Positions 45,424-55,004 of a stretch of DNA of 64,000 nucleotides are shown piece by piece. Under the pieces are notes generated by a model that was given only the letters and a program-made list of their open reading frames with translations, had not been told where the DNA came from and ran no database searches. This DNA is from Lonicera japonica. Its lineage: Eukaryota > Streptophyta > Magnoliopsida > Dipsacales > Caprifoliaceae. Where the stretch lies: the NCBI GenBank assembly GCA_021464415.1, contig CM038471.1, positions 11,373,386 through 11,437,385 on the forward strand, written 5' to 3'. The stretch's first letter is position 1, and each line of letters opens with the position of its first letter. The translations under genes and the position numbers were made by a program.

Positions 45424-46620
45424 TCACATGTCGGGAGGTGGGGGTAGGGGAAAACGACCATACAACGCCTCGAACTGCTGGCGTATGAACTCATGCTGGG
45501 TCGCCATCTGAGCTGCAACTCGTGCCTCGACCTGAGTTGCAATATCTGCCTCCAAACGGTCCTGACGCAATACCATAATTTCAACCCTCTCATTTATGGT
45601 AGCAAACCCAGTCTGCATCAAAGCAGTCATCTGCTCAAACTGCTCTCTCATGAATTCCCTAATGTCATCTACCGGCCCAGAGCTTGCCCGTCTTCTCCGC
45701 CTTGAGGGCCCTGGGAGATCTGCTCCTGCTTCTTCTGCCCCCTCTTCTTCAGACTCAACTTGAGGAGGTGCGGTTGAAGAACTTGGCCGGTTCCTCAATT
45801 GACCAGCGGCTCGAGTTTGGGTAGATCGGTTAAGTGGTGCTCGAGGCATTTTCTTCACATCCTCATCTCTCTCAGTTACCCCCGCTCGCAAACATACCTT
45901 AGTGATCAAAGACCCAAATTTGATTGTTTCATTGTGGGCGACCAAGTTTATGATTCTAGCAATTCGCCCAATGATGTGACGAAGCAAACAAATGCGCTTG
46001 TTTGTTGCAATAGCGTATAGCACATACGCTTGAGAAAGGTACAGGTGTTGGGTGTGTGAAGTCGGGTCCAAAGCGTTGGCAACTACTAGCCAAAGAGTCC
46101 TAAAGGCCTCAAGTATGTTATTCCTATCCAATTGGTTCCCAATCCATTCCCTCGGTTCACCGGTTAGAAATGTGGCTAAATCATTAGCCGTTGGCTCTAC
46201 ATAAGGGGTACCATCCGAGTAGGGGAGGTCATGAGCATTGGGTGGCAAAGCCAGGATTCCCGTAATCTCACTCAAAACCTCGAGGTTAAAATGGACCATT
46301 TTCCCTCGAACATGAGCAACATATGCATACGGGGTATTTGGAACTGGGATTAAACTTGCAACAAATTCACGACAAATGGAGAGATTACATTGAGTACCTT
46401 GTTCACGCAAGTAGGTAATCCATTCTGGATATCGCTCAAACGTTGTTCTTTGGGGGAAATCGTCCAGCGTACCAATGTAGACCGGCCTCTCTATCAACTC
46501 CGTCCTCGTCTTGAAGGCGTAGTTCCACCATTCAAATTCTTGGCGGCTTCGAAATCCGCAATAGCCACCCCTTGCGGCTTCAGTGACAAGCGGCTTAGTA
46601 GGAGGGTTAGAGGAAGCCAT
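45424..46620 (-). CDS. Athila-type extra ORF (env-position) protein, 398 aa
   Basis: It lies 3' of integrase, where Athila elements carry an env-like ORF. The N-terminal half (about residues 15-250) resembles the 'putative plant transposon protein' domain found in such ORFs, with 'EWWNYAF' and 'LYLSQAYVLYAIATNKRICL' type features. A charged, Ser-rich linker with 'RRRRRAS' (possible nuclear targeting) follows, then a Gln/Glu-rich likely coiled coil (about 320-385) and a Pro-rich end. I see no signal peptide or membrane segment, so an envelope role is not supported here. The frame is intact, unlike pol. Function unknown. Confidence 0.75.
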   Translation of the reverse strand: MASSNPPTKPLVTEAARGGYCGFRSRQEFEWWNYAFKTRTELIERPVYIGTLDDFPQRTTFERYPEWITYLREQGTQCNLSICREFVASLIPVPNTPYAYVAHVRGKMVHFNLEVLSEITGILALPPNAHDLPYSDGTPYVEPTANDLATFLTGEPREWIGNQLDRNNILEAFRTLWLVVANALDPTSHTQHLYLSQAYVLYAIATNKRICLLRHIIGRIARIINLVAHNETIKFGSLITKVCLRAGVTERDEDVKKMPRAPLNRSTQTRAAGQLRNRPSSSTAPPQVESEEEGAEEAGADLPGPSRRRRRASSGPVDDIREFMREQFEQMTALMQTGFATINERVEIMVLRQDRLEADIATQVEARVAAQMATQHEFIRQQFEALYGRFPLPPPPDM

Positions 46621-47289
46621 AAAAGAGTAATGTGATGCTTTAGAGGAGGGAGATATGAGAAATTTTGAGATTTATTTTGGTAGGGCTCGAAATTGGTGAG
46701 GAGAGAGGGAAAGGGGGATTTTTGGGATGGGTTTGATGATTGAGATTCGAAATTAGTGAGAATTGATGGTTGATTCTAAGTGGGGAAGGATGGAAATGGT
46801 GTTTGGGGAAGGTTTGGGATCAATGGGGGAAGAGGGGCTAGGGTTTGGAGAGGATTTGGGAGAAGGAGAAGTGAGAAATGGGGGTTTAGAAATGGCTCCC
46901 CTGTTTTTTTACGGGACCATGATCGATCATGGTTAACCCATGATTGATCATGGGTCATTCTGCCCAACTTGACTTTTGTACAATGATCGATCATGGTATA
47001 CCCATGATCGATCATGCTGCCCTCTGCCTGAACTGCTCAAATCCCATGATCGATCATGCCTTATGCTGCCTGAGAAAAATTTTCCACCATGATCGATCAT
47101 GGGAAGGGCATGATCGATCATGGACCAATCTGCCAGAAAAAATTTCTTTGCCCTCTTTGCTCTAAAACACGTTATTGCTCCCCTCAACTTGATCCGTTCA
47201 GACTCAATGACACCCGAATCTCCGATGACAATTCCTGAAACTCAAAAATACTAACAAAAAACATTATTTACAAAATCGACCCATGCCTT
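46621..47289. repeat. Spacer with palindrome cluster
   Basis: Between pol and the extra ORF, at 46915-47120, the palindrome ATGATCGATCAT or a one-base variant occurs seven times, often extended to CCATGATCGATCATGG. The same motif is in both LTRs. The sequence nearer the extra ORF is G-rich on the plus strand and would be its leader. Confidence 0.75.
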
Positions 47290-48597
47290 TTAGGCATAAG
47301 TCGGGTCTTCGAGAGGGGTGGACTCCTCTCGAGGTAGGAATTCCAAAAACGGCTTAAGGCGTTGTCCGTTCACTTTAAACATAAAGTCGGTTTTGGGATC
47401 CTCAACATTCACAGCCCCAAAAGGAAATACGTGACGGACAATGTAGGGACCGGTCCAATGAGACTTTAACTTTCCTGGAAAGAGATGCAGACGAGTATCA
47501 TAAACAAGAACTTTGTGCCCAAGTTTGAATTCTTTTCTCAAAATGGATTTATCATGAAAATTTTTGGCACGTTCCTTGCTTATCTTTGCATTGTCATAAG
47601 CATCTCTTCTTAATTCCTCAATTTCATCCACTTGCAACTTACGGTCAAGCCCGGCTTTTTTCAAATCACAGTTAACCATCTTAGTTGCCCAGTATGATTT
47701 GTGTTCCAACTCTACTGGCAAATGACATGGTTTTTCGTACACAATGCGATAAGAAGACATATCTAGAGTTGTTTTATACGCAGTACGGTAAGCCTAAAGT
47801 GCATCGATCAGTCTTAACGACCAATCCTTGCGGTTCGGGTTTACCGTTTTCTCTAGAATCTGTTTGATCTCCCTGTTTGCCAACTCGGCTTGACCATTAG
47901 TTTGAGGATGATAAGCGAGCGATACTTTGTGGTTTACACCATACTTTTGCATTAATGATTGAAATGGTCTGTTGCAAAAGTGAGTACCGCCATCGCTTAT
48001 TATTGCCTTGGGAGTGCCAAAACGTGCAAGAATGTGTTCTTTCAGAAATCGGATCACCACTTTGTGATCATTTTTCTTGCACGCTTGGGCTTCCACCCAT
48101 TTCGAAACATAATCTAAGGCAACTAAAATGTAAATGTTACCGTAGGAGGATGGGAACAGTCCCATGAAGTTGATGCCCTAGCAATCGAAGATTTCAATAA
48201 TTAGGATGGGATTGAGTGGCATCATGTTCCTCTTAGAGATCCCTCCAAGCATCTGGCATCTTGGACATGCCTTGCAAAAACGTTGTGCGTCCTTAAAGAG
48301 CGACGGCCAATACAATCCACTTTGCAAAATCTTCGCGGTGGTTTTCTTTGCCGAGAAGTGTCCTCCGCAAGCCTCAGAATGACAGAAGGATAGAGGTCTC
48401 TCCACTTCTTCCTCTGGGATGCACCGCCGGATAATCTGATCCGCACAATACTTAAACAGGTACGGTTCATCCCAATAGAATCGACCCACTTCGCTCAAAA
48501 ACCTTTTTCTGTCTTGTGTGCCCCATGACTTTGGTATCTTGTCAGTTACAAGATAATTTACAATGTCTGCATACCATGAGAGCGTCGAGATTGCCAA
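47290..48597 (-). pseudogene. Athila-like pol, integrase part, broken by two TAG codons
   Basis: It continues the gag-pol frame after the stop at 48622. The first open piece (48178-48597) has the HHCC zinc-binding domain ('CKACPRCQ'). The second (47794-48165) has the catalytic core: Asp in 'ALDYVSKW', Asp in 'IISDGGTHF' and Glu in '[10 protein letters not shown]', spaced as D-35-E. The third (47290-47760) has the C-terminal part with 'GKLKSHWTGPYIV', a GPY/F-type motif. TAG at 48178-48180 and 47794-47796 stand where related integrases have Trp. All pieces are in one frame. Confidence 0.85.
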
Positions 48598-48621
48598 TAA
48601 TTGCTCATCTGAAAATGAATC

Positions 48622-51600
48622 TTAGATCGGACTTTCTTCAATGTTGTTCGTAAAAGTGAGTCGAGACAGATGATCGGCTACCACATTCTCGACTCCCTTT
48701 TTGTCCTTGATGCTTAAATGGAATTCTTGCAATAAGAGTATCCACCTCAGAAGCCGCGGCTTGGCATCTTTCTTTGTGAATAGGTACTTCAACGCCGCGT
48801 GATCCGTAAAAATCACAATTGGCGATCCTATTAAATAGGATCGAAACTTGTCTAGGGCGAAGACAATTGCTAGAAGCTCTTTCTCTGTCGTGGTGTAATT
48901 CATTTGCGCATCATTCAAAGTCCTACTCGCATAGTATATCACACCTGGTTTCTTGTCTTTCCGTTGACCAAGAACCGCTCCCACCGCATAATCACTTGCG
49001 TCGCACATGAGCTCGAATGGCAAGCTCCAGTCCGGTGTCTGCATAATCGGCGCAGTAGTGAGCATATGCTTTAGAGAGATGAAGGCTTCCTCGCACTTGG
49101 CATCCCACTCAAAGGGTGCATCCTTGAGAAGTAGATTACACATCGGGTTGGAAATGGAACTGAAGTTCTTGATAAACCTCCTATAAAACCCAGCATGTCC
49201 TAGAAAGGATCGGACATCTTTGACATTTTTGGGTGTAGAAAGTTTGGTAATCAATTCGATTTTGGCTTTATCCACTTCGATTCCTTCTGAAGAAATGATG
49301 TGCCCCAAAACAATTCCCTTGGTAACCATAAAATGGCATTTCTCCCAATTCAAAACCATTTGTTTTTCCACACATCTTTCCAAAACCTGTTCCAAGTTAG
49401 TCAAGCAATTGTCGAATGACTTACCATAAAAGGTAAAATCATCCATAAAAACTTCCAAAGTCCTTTCCACCATATCGCTAAAAATACTTAGCATACACCG
49501 TTGGAAAGTGGCCGGTGCATTACATAGACCAAAAGGCATTCTTCGATATGCGAAGGTACCAAAAGGACATGTAAAGGTGGTCTTTTCTTGATCATCTAGG
49601 TCAATCTCAATCTGATTGTACCCGGAAAAACCATCGAGGAACGAGTAATATTCATGGCCCGCTACCCTTTCTAGAGTTTGATCCAAAAAGGGGAGTGGGA
49701 AATGATCTTTACGAGTTGCCTCATTAAGTTTACGGTAGTCAATACACAGTCGCCACCCGGTGGTGACTCTTTGTGGAATCAACTCGTTTGATTCATTCTT
49801 GACTACCATAAGACCCAATTTTTTCGGTACCACTTGAGTTGGACTAACCCATTTACTATTCGAGATTGGATAGATGATCTTTGCATCCAACAATTTCAAC
49901 ACCTCGTTCCTAACCACTTCTTGCATGTTAGGATTCAACCGGCGTTGAAATTGCCTTGATGTTTTCGCCCCATCCTCCAAGTGAATTTTATGTGTACAAA
50001 TCAAAGGGCTTATTCCTTGGAGGTCGGAAAGAGTCCAACCAAAAGACTTTTTATATTTACCAAGCAAGTTAACCAACCTTACTTCCTGGTCGTCCGAGAG
50101 ATCTGACGAAATGATGACGGGGTAAGTGTCTGAAGCTCCTAAGAAGGCATACTTCAAATTGCTAGGCAATAGCTTGAGATCCATTTGTCTTTCAAGCTTT
50201 TTGGTGGACGCTGATGTGTTTTCCTCTTTCTCCGAGACCTGTTTGTCAGACAAAGAGAACACTTGCATACAATCCTCGGGTTCATCGAAAGTGGTTAGAT
50301 AACCTTCCGTTGACTCCGATTCGAAGTTTGCCACAAAGTGGTCTTGGATACATGACTCTATCATGTTCACGTGTTCGTTTTCCTCTTCATCATCATCATC
50401 TTTTTTATTACTCAAAGAGAACACGTTTAGCTCGAGAGTCATGTTTCCAAAAGTTAACTTCACGATTCCATTCTTGCAATTTATTATAGCATTAGAAGTG
50501 GCAAGAAATGGTCGTCCGAGGATAACCGGAATCTCGTTAGCGGGATTCGACACTGGTTGCATGTCAAGGATGATGAAATCGACCGAAAAATAAAACTTGT
50601 CAACTTGGACAAGTACATCATCGACTATCCCTCTTGGAATTTTAACGGATCGGTCCGCTAATTGAATCGTGACTCTCGTGGGTTTTAACTCACCCAACCC
50701 CAATTGTTGATAAACCGAATATGGGAGCACATTAACACTTGCTCCCAAATATAATAATGCGTTCTTTATCCTACAATTTCCTATGACACGCGAAATTGTG
50801 GGACACCCGGGGTCTTTGAACTTGGGGGCTCTCGTGCCTTGCATGATGGAGCTCACTTGCTCCGCCATAAAGGCCTTTTTCTTGACATTCAACCTTCGTT
50901 TGGTAGTACATAAGTCATTGAGGAACTTAGCGTACGAAGGTATTTGCTTGACCGCGTCAAGCAATGGAATGTTGATTTTCACTTGCCTAAAAACATCCAA
51001 AATCTCGGTATTAGATTTGGACGGTTGGTTCAATCTCTCCGGAAATGGAACTTTGATCCCATTTTTGATTTTTTCGAGATCCTCTTTTCCTTGTTTCTCT
51101 TCCTCTCTCTTCTTTTCTTCACTCACAACCTCCTCAACTCTCGTGGCCTCAACTATGTCCGCCACCTTGGGGGTTTTAGGAACAATAGTTTTGTCTACCT
51201 CCTTCCCACTCCTTAAGATTGTGATAGATTTGAGTTCTTCTAACTTGGTGCTAGACTCTCCTCCCTCTATAATTTGAACTTGACCTCTAGGGTTAACTAA
51301 AGGTTGAGAGGGGAATTTTCCCTTCTCTTGGGTAGCTAGGGCGGTGGTGAGTTTAGACATTTGAGTTTTTAACTCACCCACATCACGATCCGTTTTGTCC
51401 ACAAATGATCTCAACAAAGCTTCCAAGTTTTGGTTGGGATTTTGATTCTGAGGTGGAACAAAAGAGTTTTGAGGTTGTTGTTGCCTTTGGTTTTGATGAT
51501 ATTGGTTATGGTTCTGACTTTGATTTCCTCCCCAACTGAAATTGGGGTGGTTCTTCCATCCCTCATTGTACCTTTGAGAATAGGGATCGTTTTGGTTACG

Positions 51601-52632
51601 ATTTTGGTTGTACTGGTGTAAAGCATTGACTTGGGCGGGATTTTTGAGGACTTCCCGGAAAGCGGGAATGGTAGGGCAATCCTCGGTAGTGTGTCCCGAA
51701 TTTTCACAAATGACACACAACTGACTCGAGGATACTACGTTGACCTCCTTAAGCTTACTTGCTTTCATTGCCTCTACTTTCTTAGACAATTGGAATAACT
51801 TCGCACCCATGTCATCCTCATTGGACACTTGGTACAACCCACCCCTTCCTTGAGTTTTGGCTTTGGGTTCTTCGGAATAGGTGTTCCAATTTTGAGCACC
51901 TTCCGCTAATTCATCAAAATACAATAAAGCCTCATCGGGATTCTTACTCAAGAATTGACCATTACACATGGTCTCAACAAATGTACGCATATCAGGGGTG
52001 AGTGATTCATAAAAGAAACTAACAAGGCTCCAAGTTTCGTGACCATGATGAGGGCATGCGTTTAGAAGTTCCATGTATCTTTCCCAACACTTATAGAAAG
52101 TTTCGTTGTCTTTTGGCGAAAAATTGGATATCGCCCTTCTTAAAGCATTGGTTCTATGAACGGGAAAGAATTTTTTTAGAAACTCCGCTTGAAGCTCTTG
52201 CCAAGACCGAATTGATTGCGGTCTTTGAGCATTTAGCCAAATTTTTCCTTTATCTTTAAGGGAGAAAGGGAAGAGTTTTAAACGCATGACATCCTCGTTA
52301 ACATTTGCCTCACGAAATGTGGAGCAGACTTCTTCAAAGTCTTTCAAATGCAAGTATGGGTTTTCCGACTCCATACCATAAAAAGAAGTGATATGTTGAA
52401 GCATACCCGGTTTGAAAGAGAACGCTCCGGCTTGGCCAGCGGGAAGCACAATGCACGAATTCGAAGTTGCGCGAGGTGGTTGAAGGTAGTCCCTCATGGT
52501 CCTAACAGGAGGAACATTGTTGGCACCTTCCCCTTCATTATCGCTTTCGTGATCCGCTGCTCTTCCTTGGTTTGCCATTCTTGGAGATGTGGGAGGGCTA
52601 ATTCGAATATCCACGAACAATCGCCCTTGCAT
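48622..52632 (-). CDS. Athila-like gag-protease-RT-RNase H polyprotein, 1,336 aa
   Basis: Domains in order: retrotransposon gag capsid (about residues 85-230), CCHC zinc knuckle 'CVICENSGHTTEDC' (about 304-317), a Gln/Asn-rich stretch, aspartic protease (about 610-720), reverse transcriptase (about 905-1090, with 'VFMDDF' holding the catalytic Asp pair) and RNase H (about 1210-1325, with 'CDASD', 'TEKELLAI', 'FTDHAAL' and 'ADHLSR'). The protease active-site Asp is Tyr (residue 628, codon at 50749-50751: 'LLYLGAS' where the family has D-L-G-A-S), so self-processing should fail. The frame ends with TAA at 48622-48624, before integrase. The ATG at 52632 is the first in frame after the primer site. 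Confidence 0.9.
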   Translation of the reverse strand: MQGRLFVDIRISPPTSPRMANQGRAADHESDNEGEGANNVPPVRTMRDYLQPPRATSNSCIVLPAGQAGAFSFKPGMLQHITSFYGMESENPYLHLKDFEEVCSTFREANVNEDVMRLKLFPFSLKDKGKIWLNAQRPQSIRSWQELQAEFLKKFFPVHRTNALRRAISNFSPKDNETFYKCWERYMELLNACPHHGHETWSLVSFFYESLTPDMRTFVETMCNGQFLSKNPDEALLYFDELAEGAQNWNTYSEEPKAKTQGRGGLYQVSNEDDMGAKLFQLSKKVEAMKASKLKEVNVVSSSQLCVICENSGHTTEDCPTIPAFREVLKNPAQVNALHQYNQNRNQNDPYSQRYNEGWKNHPNFSWGGNQSQNHNQYHQNQRQQQPQNSFVPPQNQNPNQNLEALLRSFVDKTDRDVGELKTQMSKLTTALATQEKGKFPSQPLVNPRGQVQIIEGGESSTKLEELKSITILRSGKEVDKTIVPKTPKVADIVEATRVEEVVSEEKKREEEKQGKEDLEKIKNGIKVPFPERLNQPSKSNTEILDVFRQVKINIPLLDAVKQIPSYAKFLNDLCTTKRRLNVKKKAFMAEQVSSIMQGTRAPKFKDPGCPTISRVIGNCRIKNALLYLGASVNVLPYSVYQQLGLGELKPTRVTIQLADRSVKIPRGIVDDVLVQVDKFYFSVDFIILDMQPVSNPANEIPVILGRPFLATSNAIINCKNGIVKLTFGNMTLELNVFSLSNKKDDDDEEENEHVNMIESCIQDHFVANFESESTEGYLTTFDEPEDCMQVFSLSDKQVSEKEENTSASTKKLERQMDLKLLPSNLKYAFLGASDTYPVIISSDLSDDQEVRLVNLLGKYKKSFGWTLSDLQGISPLICTHKIHLEDGAKTSRQFQRRLNPNMQEVVRNEVLKLLDAKIIYPISNSKWVSPTQVVPKKLGLMVVKNESNELIPQRVTTGWRLCIDYRKLNEATRKDHFPLPFLDQTLERVAGHEYYSFLDGFSGYNQIEIDLDDQEKTTFTCPFGTFAYRRMPFGLCNAPATFQRCMLSIFSDMVERTLEVFMDDFTFYGKSFDNCLTNLEQVLERCVEKQMVLNWEKCHFMVTKGIVLGHIISSEGIEVDKAKIELITKLSTPKNVKDVRSFLGHAGFYRRFIKNFSSISNPMCNLLLKDAPFEWDAKCEEAFISLKHMLTTAPIMQTPDWSLPFELMCDASDYAVGAVLGQRKDKKPGVIYYASRTLNDAQMNYTTTEKELLAIVFALDKFRSYLIGSPIVIFTDHAALKYLFTKKDAKPRLLRWILLLQEFHLSIKDKKGVENVVADHLSRLTFTNNIEESPI

Positions 52633-52774
52633 GGGCTTGGAAAACGATTCGAATAGCTCCTTGGGAAATCTACAAAATCAAACAAGAATAAGGGAGAAAA
52701 ATAAATTAATGAAATGGAGAGATACTCACAGAGAATGGTTTTATACAAAACCCGAGATCCGCCTTTTGCCTTAA

Positions 52775-52792
52775 TCCCCGGCAACGGCGCCA
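52775..52792 (-). other. Primer binding site for tRNA-Asp
   Basis: The plus strand reads 'tccccggcaacggcgcca', which equals the 3' end of plant tRNA-Asp with CCA (from knowledge of that tRNA), so the minus-strand transcript would pair with it. It lies 6 bp from the 5' LTR. A tRNA-Asp primer is characteristic of Athila elements. Confidence 0.85.
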
Positions 52793-52798
52793 AAAACT

Positions 52799-54506
52799 TG
52801 ACGGCTCCAAAATAGCGCGTTGTGTTATAGCCCAAGTGCAAGCACGTCAAGTTGTAATATAGTCTCGGAAGTCCGAGTGTCGAACCACAGGGATAAGTGA
52901 AAAGGGATGGAATGGATTACGGATTTTACGGTTTTCAGATTTTGTGTGAGTTGGATTTGTTGTAGAACAACGTAAATGTAAAACAGTTGTGAAAATTAAT
53001 AAGAAAGCACTAAGGTAGGTGGAGGTTAGTTACGATTTAAGAGACGGTGATCACTAGCTCATACAAAGATTTTAACACAAGGTTTCTCGAGATATGGGGA
53101 ATGTTGGTGTATCTCTCAATAGCAAAGGGTGCGACGCTAGGCGACTCATTCCCGGATTGAAGCTATATCAAGAAAGAGACAAACGGCATTCCACCTAAGA
53201 CGAGGTTATCATTCCTACCTCTTAGCTACGGGTGTGAAGCAAGGCAACCCATTCCCGATGAAGCTAATCCGAGATAGATATGACAAACTCATCATAAAAA
53301 GATTTAACATAAAGCAAGTGTATGATATCTCATGATTTAAAGAATGAAAATTAGAAAGTGAATCCTAACAGTGAAACGGAATGAGGTTTATGGGATAAAT
53401 TTGTTATCTCATCATTTATCACTCATGGTAGAAAATAAAGAGTCTAAGTATCACATAAAGTGTAAGAAGCACTCAATATATCAATAAATGAATCAAAGAT
53501 AAGCTAACAAATTTATAATCCATCTATGGAGTTTTATGAACTATTTATAATTCTTACAAAAAGGTCAAAAACTCCATGAATGGGGGAAAAAGACTACAGG
53601 CTTTCTAGAACCATATAAATATGTTGTATGATCATTAACAACCAAGAACTAAATATACAAGGCATATAAAGTCTTAACTTATCATGAAAATACCTAGAAA
53701 GTTTGAAAGAATGGATGATATGATGAAGAAGAAGAAGGTGCACAAATATTTATCAAACTTTAAATATGGATTAAGCCATTAATCACCAAAAATCATATTG
53801 GAATCAACCTCCGTAACCTTAGTAAGAGACTACTCCATAATAGATGCAAAAACAAATATTATAGAAGAAGAAATCATTCTTACTAATCAAAACACTTACA
53901 AGGAAAAATGAAGAACAATACAACTTTAGCTCTCCCTTCTCTCTAGAACTTCCAAGTGTGTCTAACTAGATCATAATCCATATATCCCATCCCTTAGGCT
54001 AAAAACAATAGCTAAAGGGATGCAAAAACTAATAAAATAAACAAAAGGAAATATCTAGGAACCAAAACCCCCGAAATAAGGCTAAAAGCAGGAGTTGGTG
54101 GCTGTCCCCGCCAGGCCATGATCGATCATGGCCTTCAGAGCAGAGGACCCCATGATCGATCATGGGTCTACCATGATCGATCATGGGGTCCTCTGATCTG
54201 AAGGCCAATTTTCACCATGATCGATCATGGGAAGGGCATGATCGATCATGCTTCTGGGAAATTCCTCAGATCAGCATTTTACGAGCTTTTGACTAGCGCT
54301 TGATCAATTCTTCGAAGGCCATTGCATCCTATGCCTATAAACACATAGAAACACAACAAAAGCACACCTAGCGGGACGATGTTAGATACAAAACTCGCTA
54401 TGATACTAATCTTGAGATAAGAGGATAATTAGGCAGAATTAAAGCAACAAACGCGTCAAGCGACTCTGGGAAAGAGCTTATGCATGACAATATTATGCGT
54501 TTATCA
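52799..54506 (-). repeat. 5' LTR of the Athila-like element (1,708 bp)
   Basis: Same ends as the other LTR. The palindrome ATGATCGATCAT occurs five times (54117-54251). A module of about 36 bp (54129-54164) contains 'ccttcagagcagaggacccc', the exact reverse complement of sequence about 35 bp further on, and is missing from the 3' LTR. The minus-strand promoter for the element should lie in this LTR; I could not place its TATA box. Confidence 0.93.
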
Positions 54507-55004
54507 GTTGTTATCGTTATCATCGTTGTTGGTGGTGGTGATGGTGTTGTTTATTTAATGTTCCCGACATATCTTCTTCTTCTTCTTCCTTTTTTTTTCT
54601 TTTTTTTTTCAAGAGGTTTTTCAAGTCATTACACCTGACACCTGATGTATGGCTCATACAAGAAAATAGTATAACACAATCTATTATGAGATTTGGTACA
54701 TACTCTCTTAATTTATGATTTTTTGAAAGATACAGCCGAGCTCTTAATTAATTTTAGGCTATAGGAGTCTGAAAAAAGATAAATTAAAAAAGTTACCGTA
54801 ACATACAAATTATGGAAAAAAAATATATCTATGAATATGGTGATATAGTTAGTATGTGTTAAAAGAAAAAAACAAATCCAATTTGCTTGGTTTAGTTACT
54901 TCGGCTATTTACCTTGACTGAATAAACTAATAGAAAACTTGTTGTTAATTGTTTTACTCCTAACTATTTTTTTTGCTGCTCGTATATATATATATATATA
55001 ACAG

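Larger units (their letters stand above)
42402..54506 (-). mobile_element. Athila-like Ty3/gypsy retrotransposon, complete, 12,105 bp
   Basis: The element is on the minus strand: 5' LTR at right, gag-pol, a spacer, an extra ORF, and 3' LTR at left. LTRs start TG and end CA. The 5-bp duplication GTTGT flanks it (42397-42401, 54507-54511). The tRNA-Asp primer site, long LTRs, gag-protease-RT-RNaseH-integrase order and an extra ORF after integrase match Athila, a non-chromovirus Ty3/gypsy lineage. It sits in (GTT)n sequence of an older copia fragment. Pol contains stops, so it is not autonomous. LTR divergence of about 2% (about 30 differences counted by eye) suggests a fairly recent insertion. 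Confidence 0.93.
40067..55004 (+). other. TNL-2 intron 3, about 14.9 kb, filled by retroelements
   Basis: The first 380 bp and the last 370 bp match intron 3 of TNL-1. Everything between about 40450 and 54640 is inserted: LINE pieces, a Ty1/copia 3' end and an Athila-like element inside the latter. The (T)n and (CTT)n tract at 54570-54615 lies near the right edge of the insertion. Confidence 0.8.

Noticed and set aside
46776..47187. Proteins with repeated His-Asp-Arg-Ser-Trp units in several frames
   Set aside because: They are translations of the palindrome cluster, which reads open on both strands. No start context or family supports a protein.
52775..52792. tRNA-Asp gene
   Set aside because: Only the 18 nt 3' end including CCA is present and it sits 6 bp from an LTR, so it is a primer binding site.
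42402..54506. Ogre/Tat or chromovirus assignment for the large element
   Set aside because: No chromodomain is seen after integrase, and the tRNA-Asp primer site with an extra ORF after integrase fits Athila better. A tree of the reverse transcriptase would settle it.
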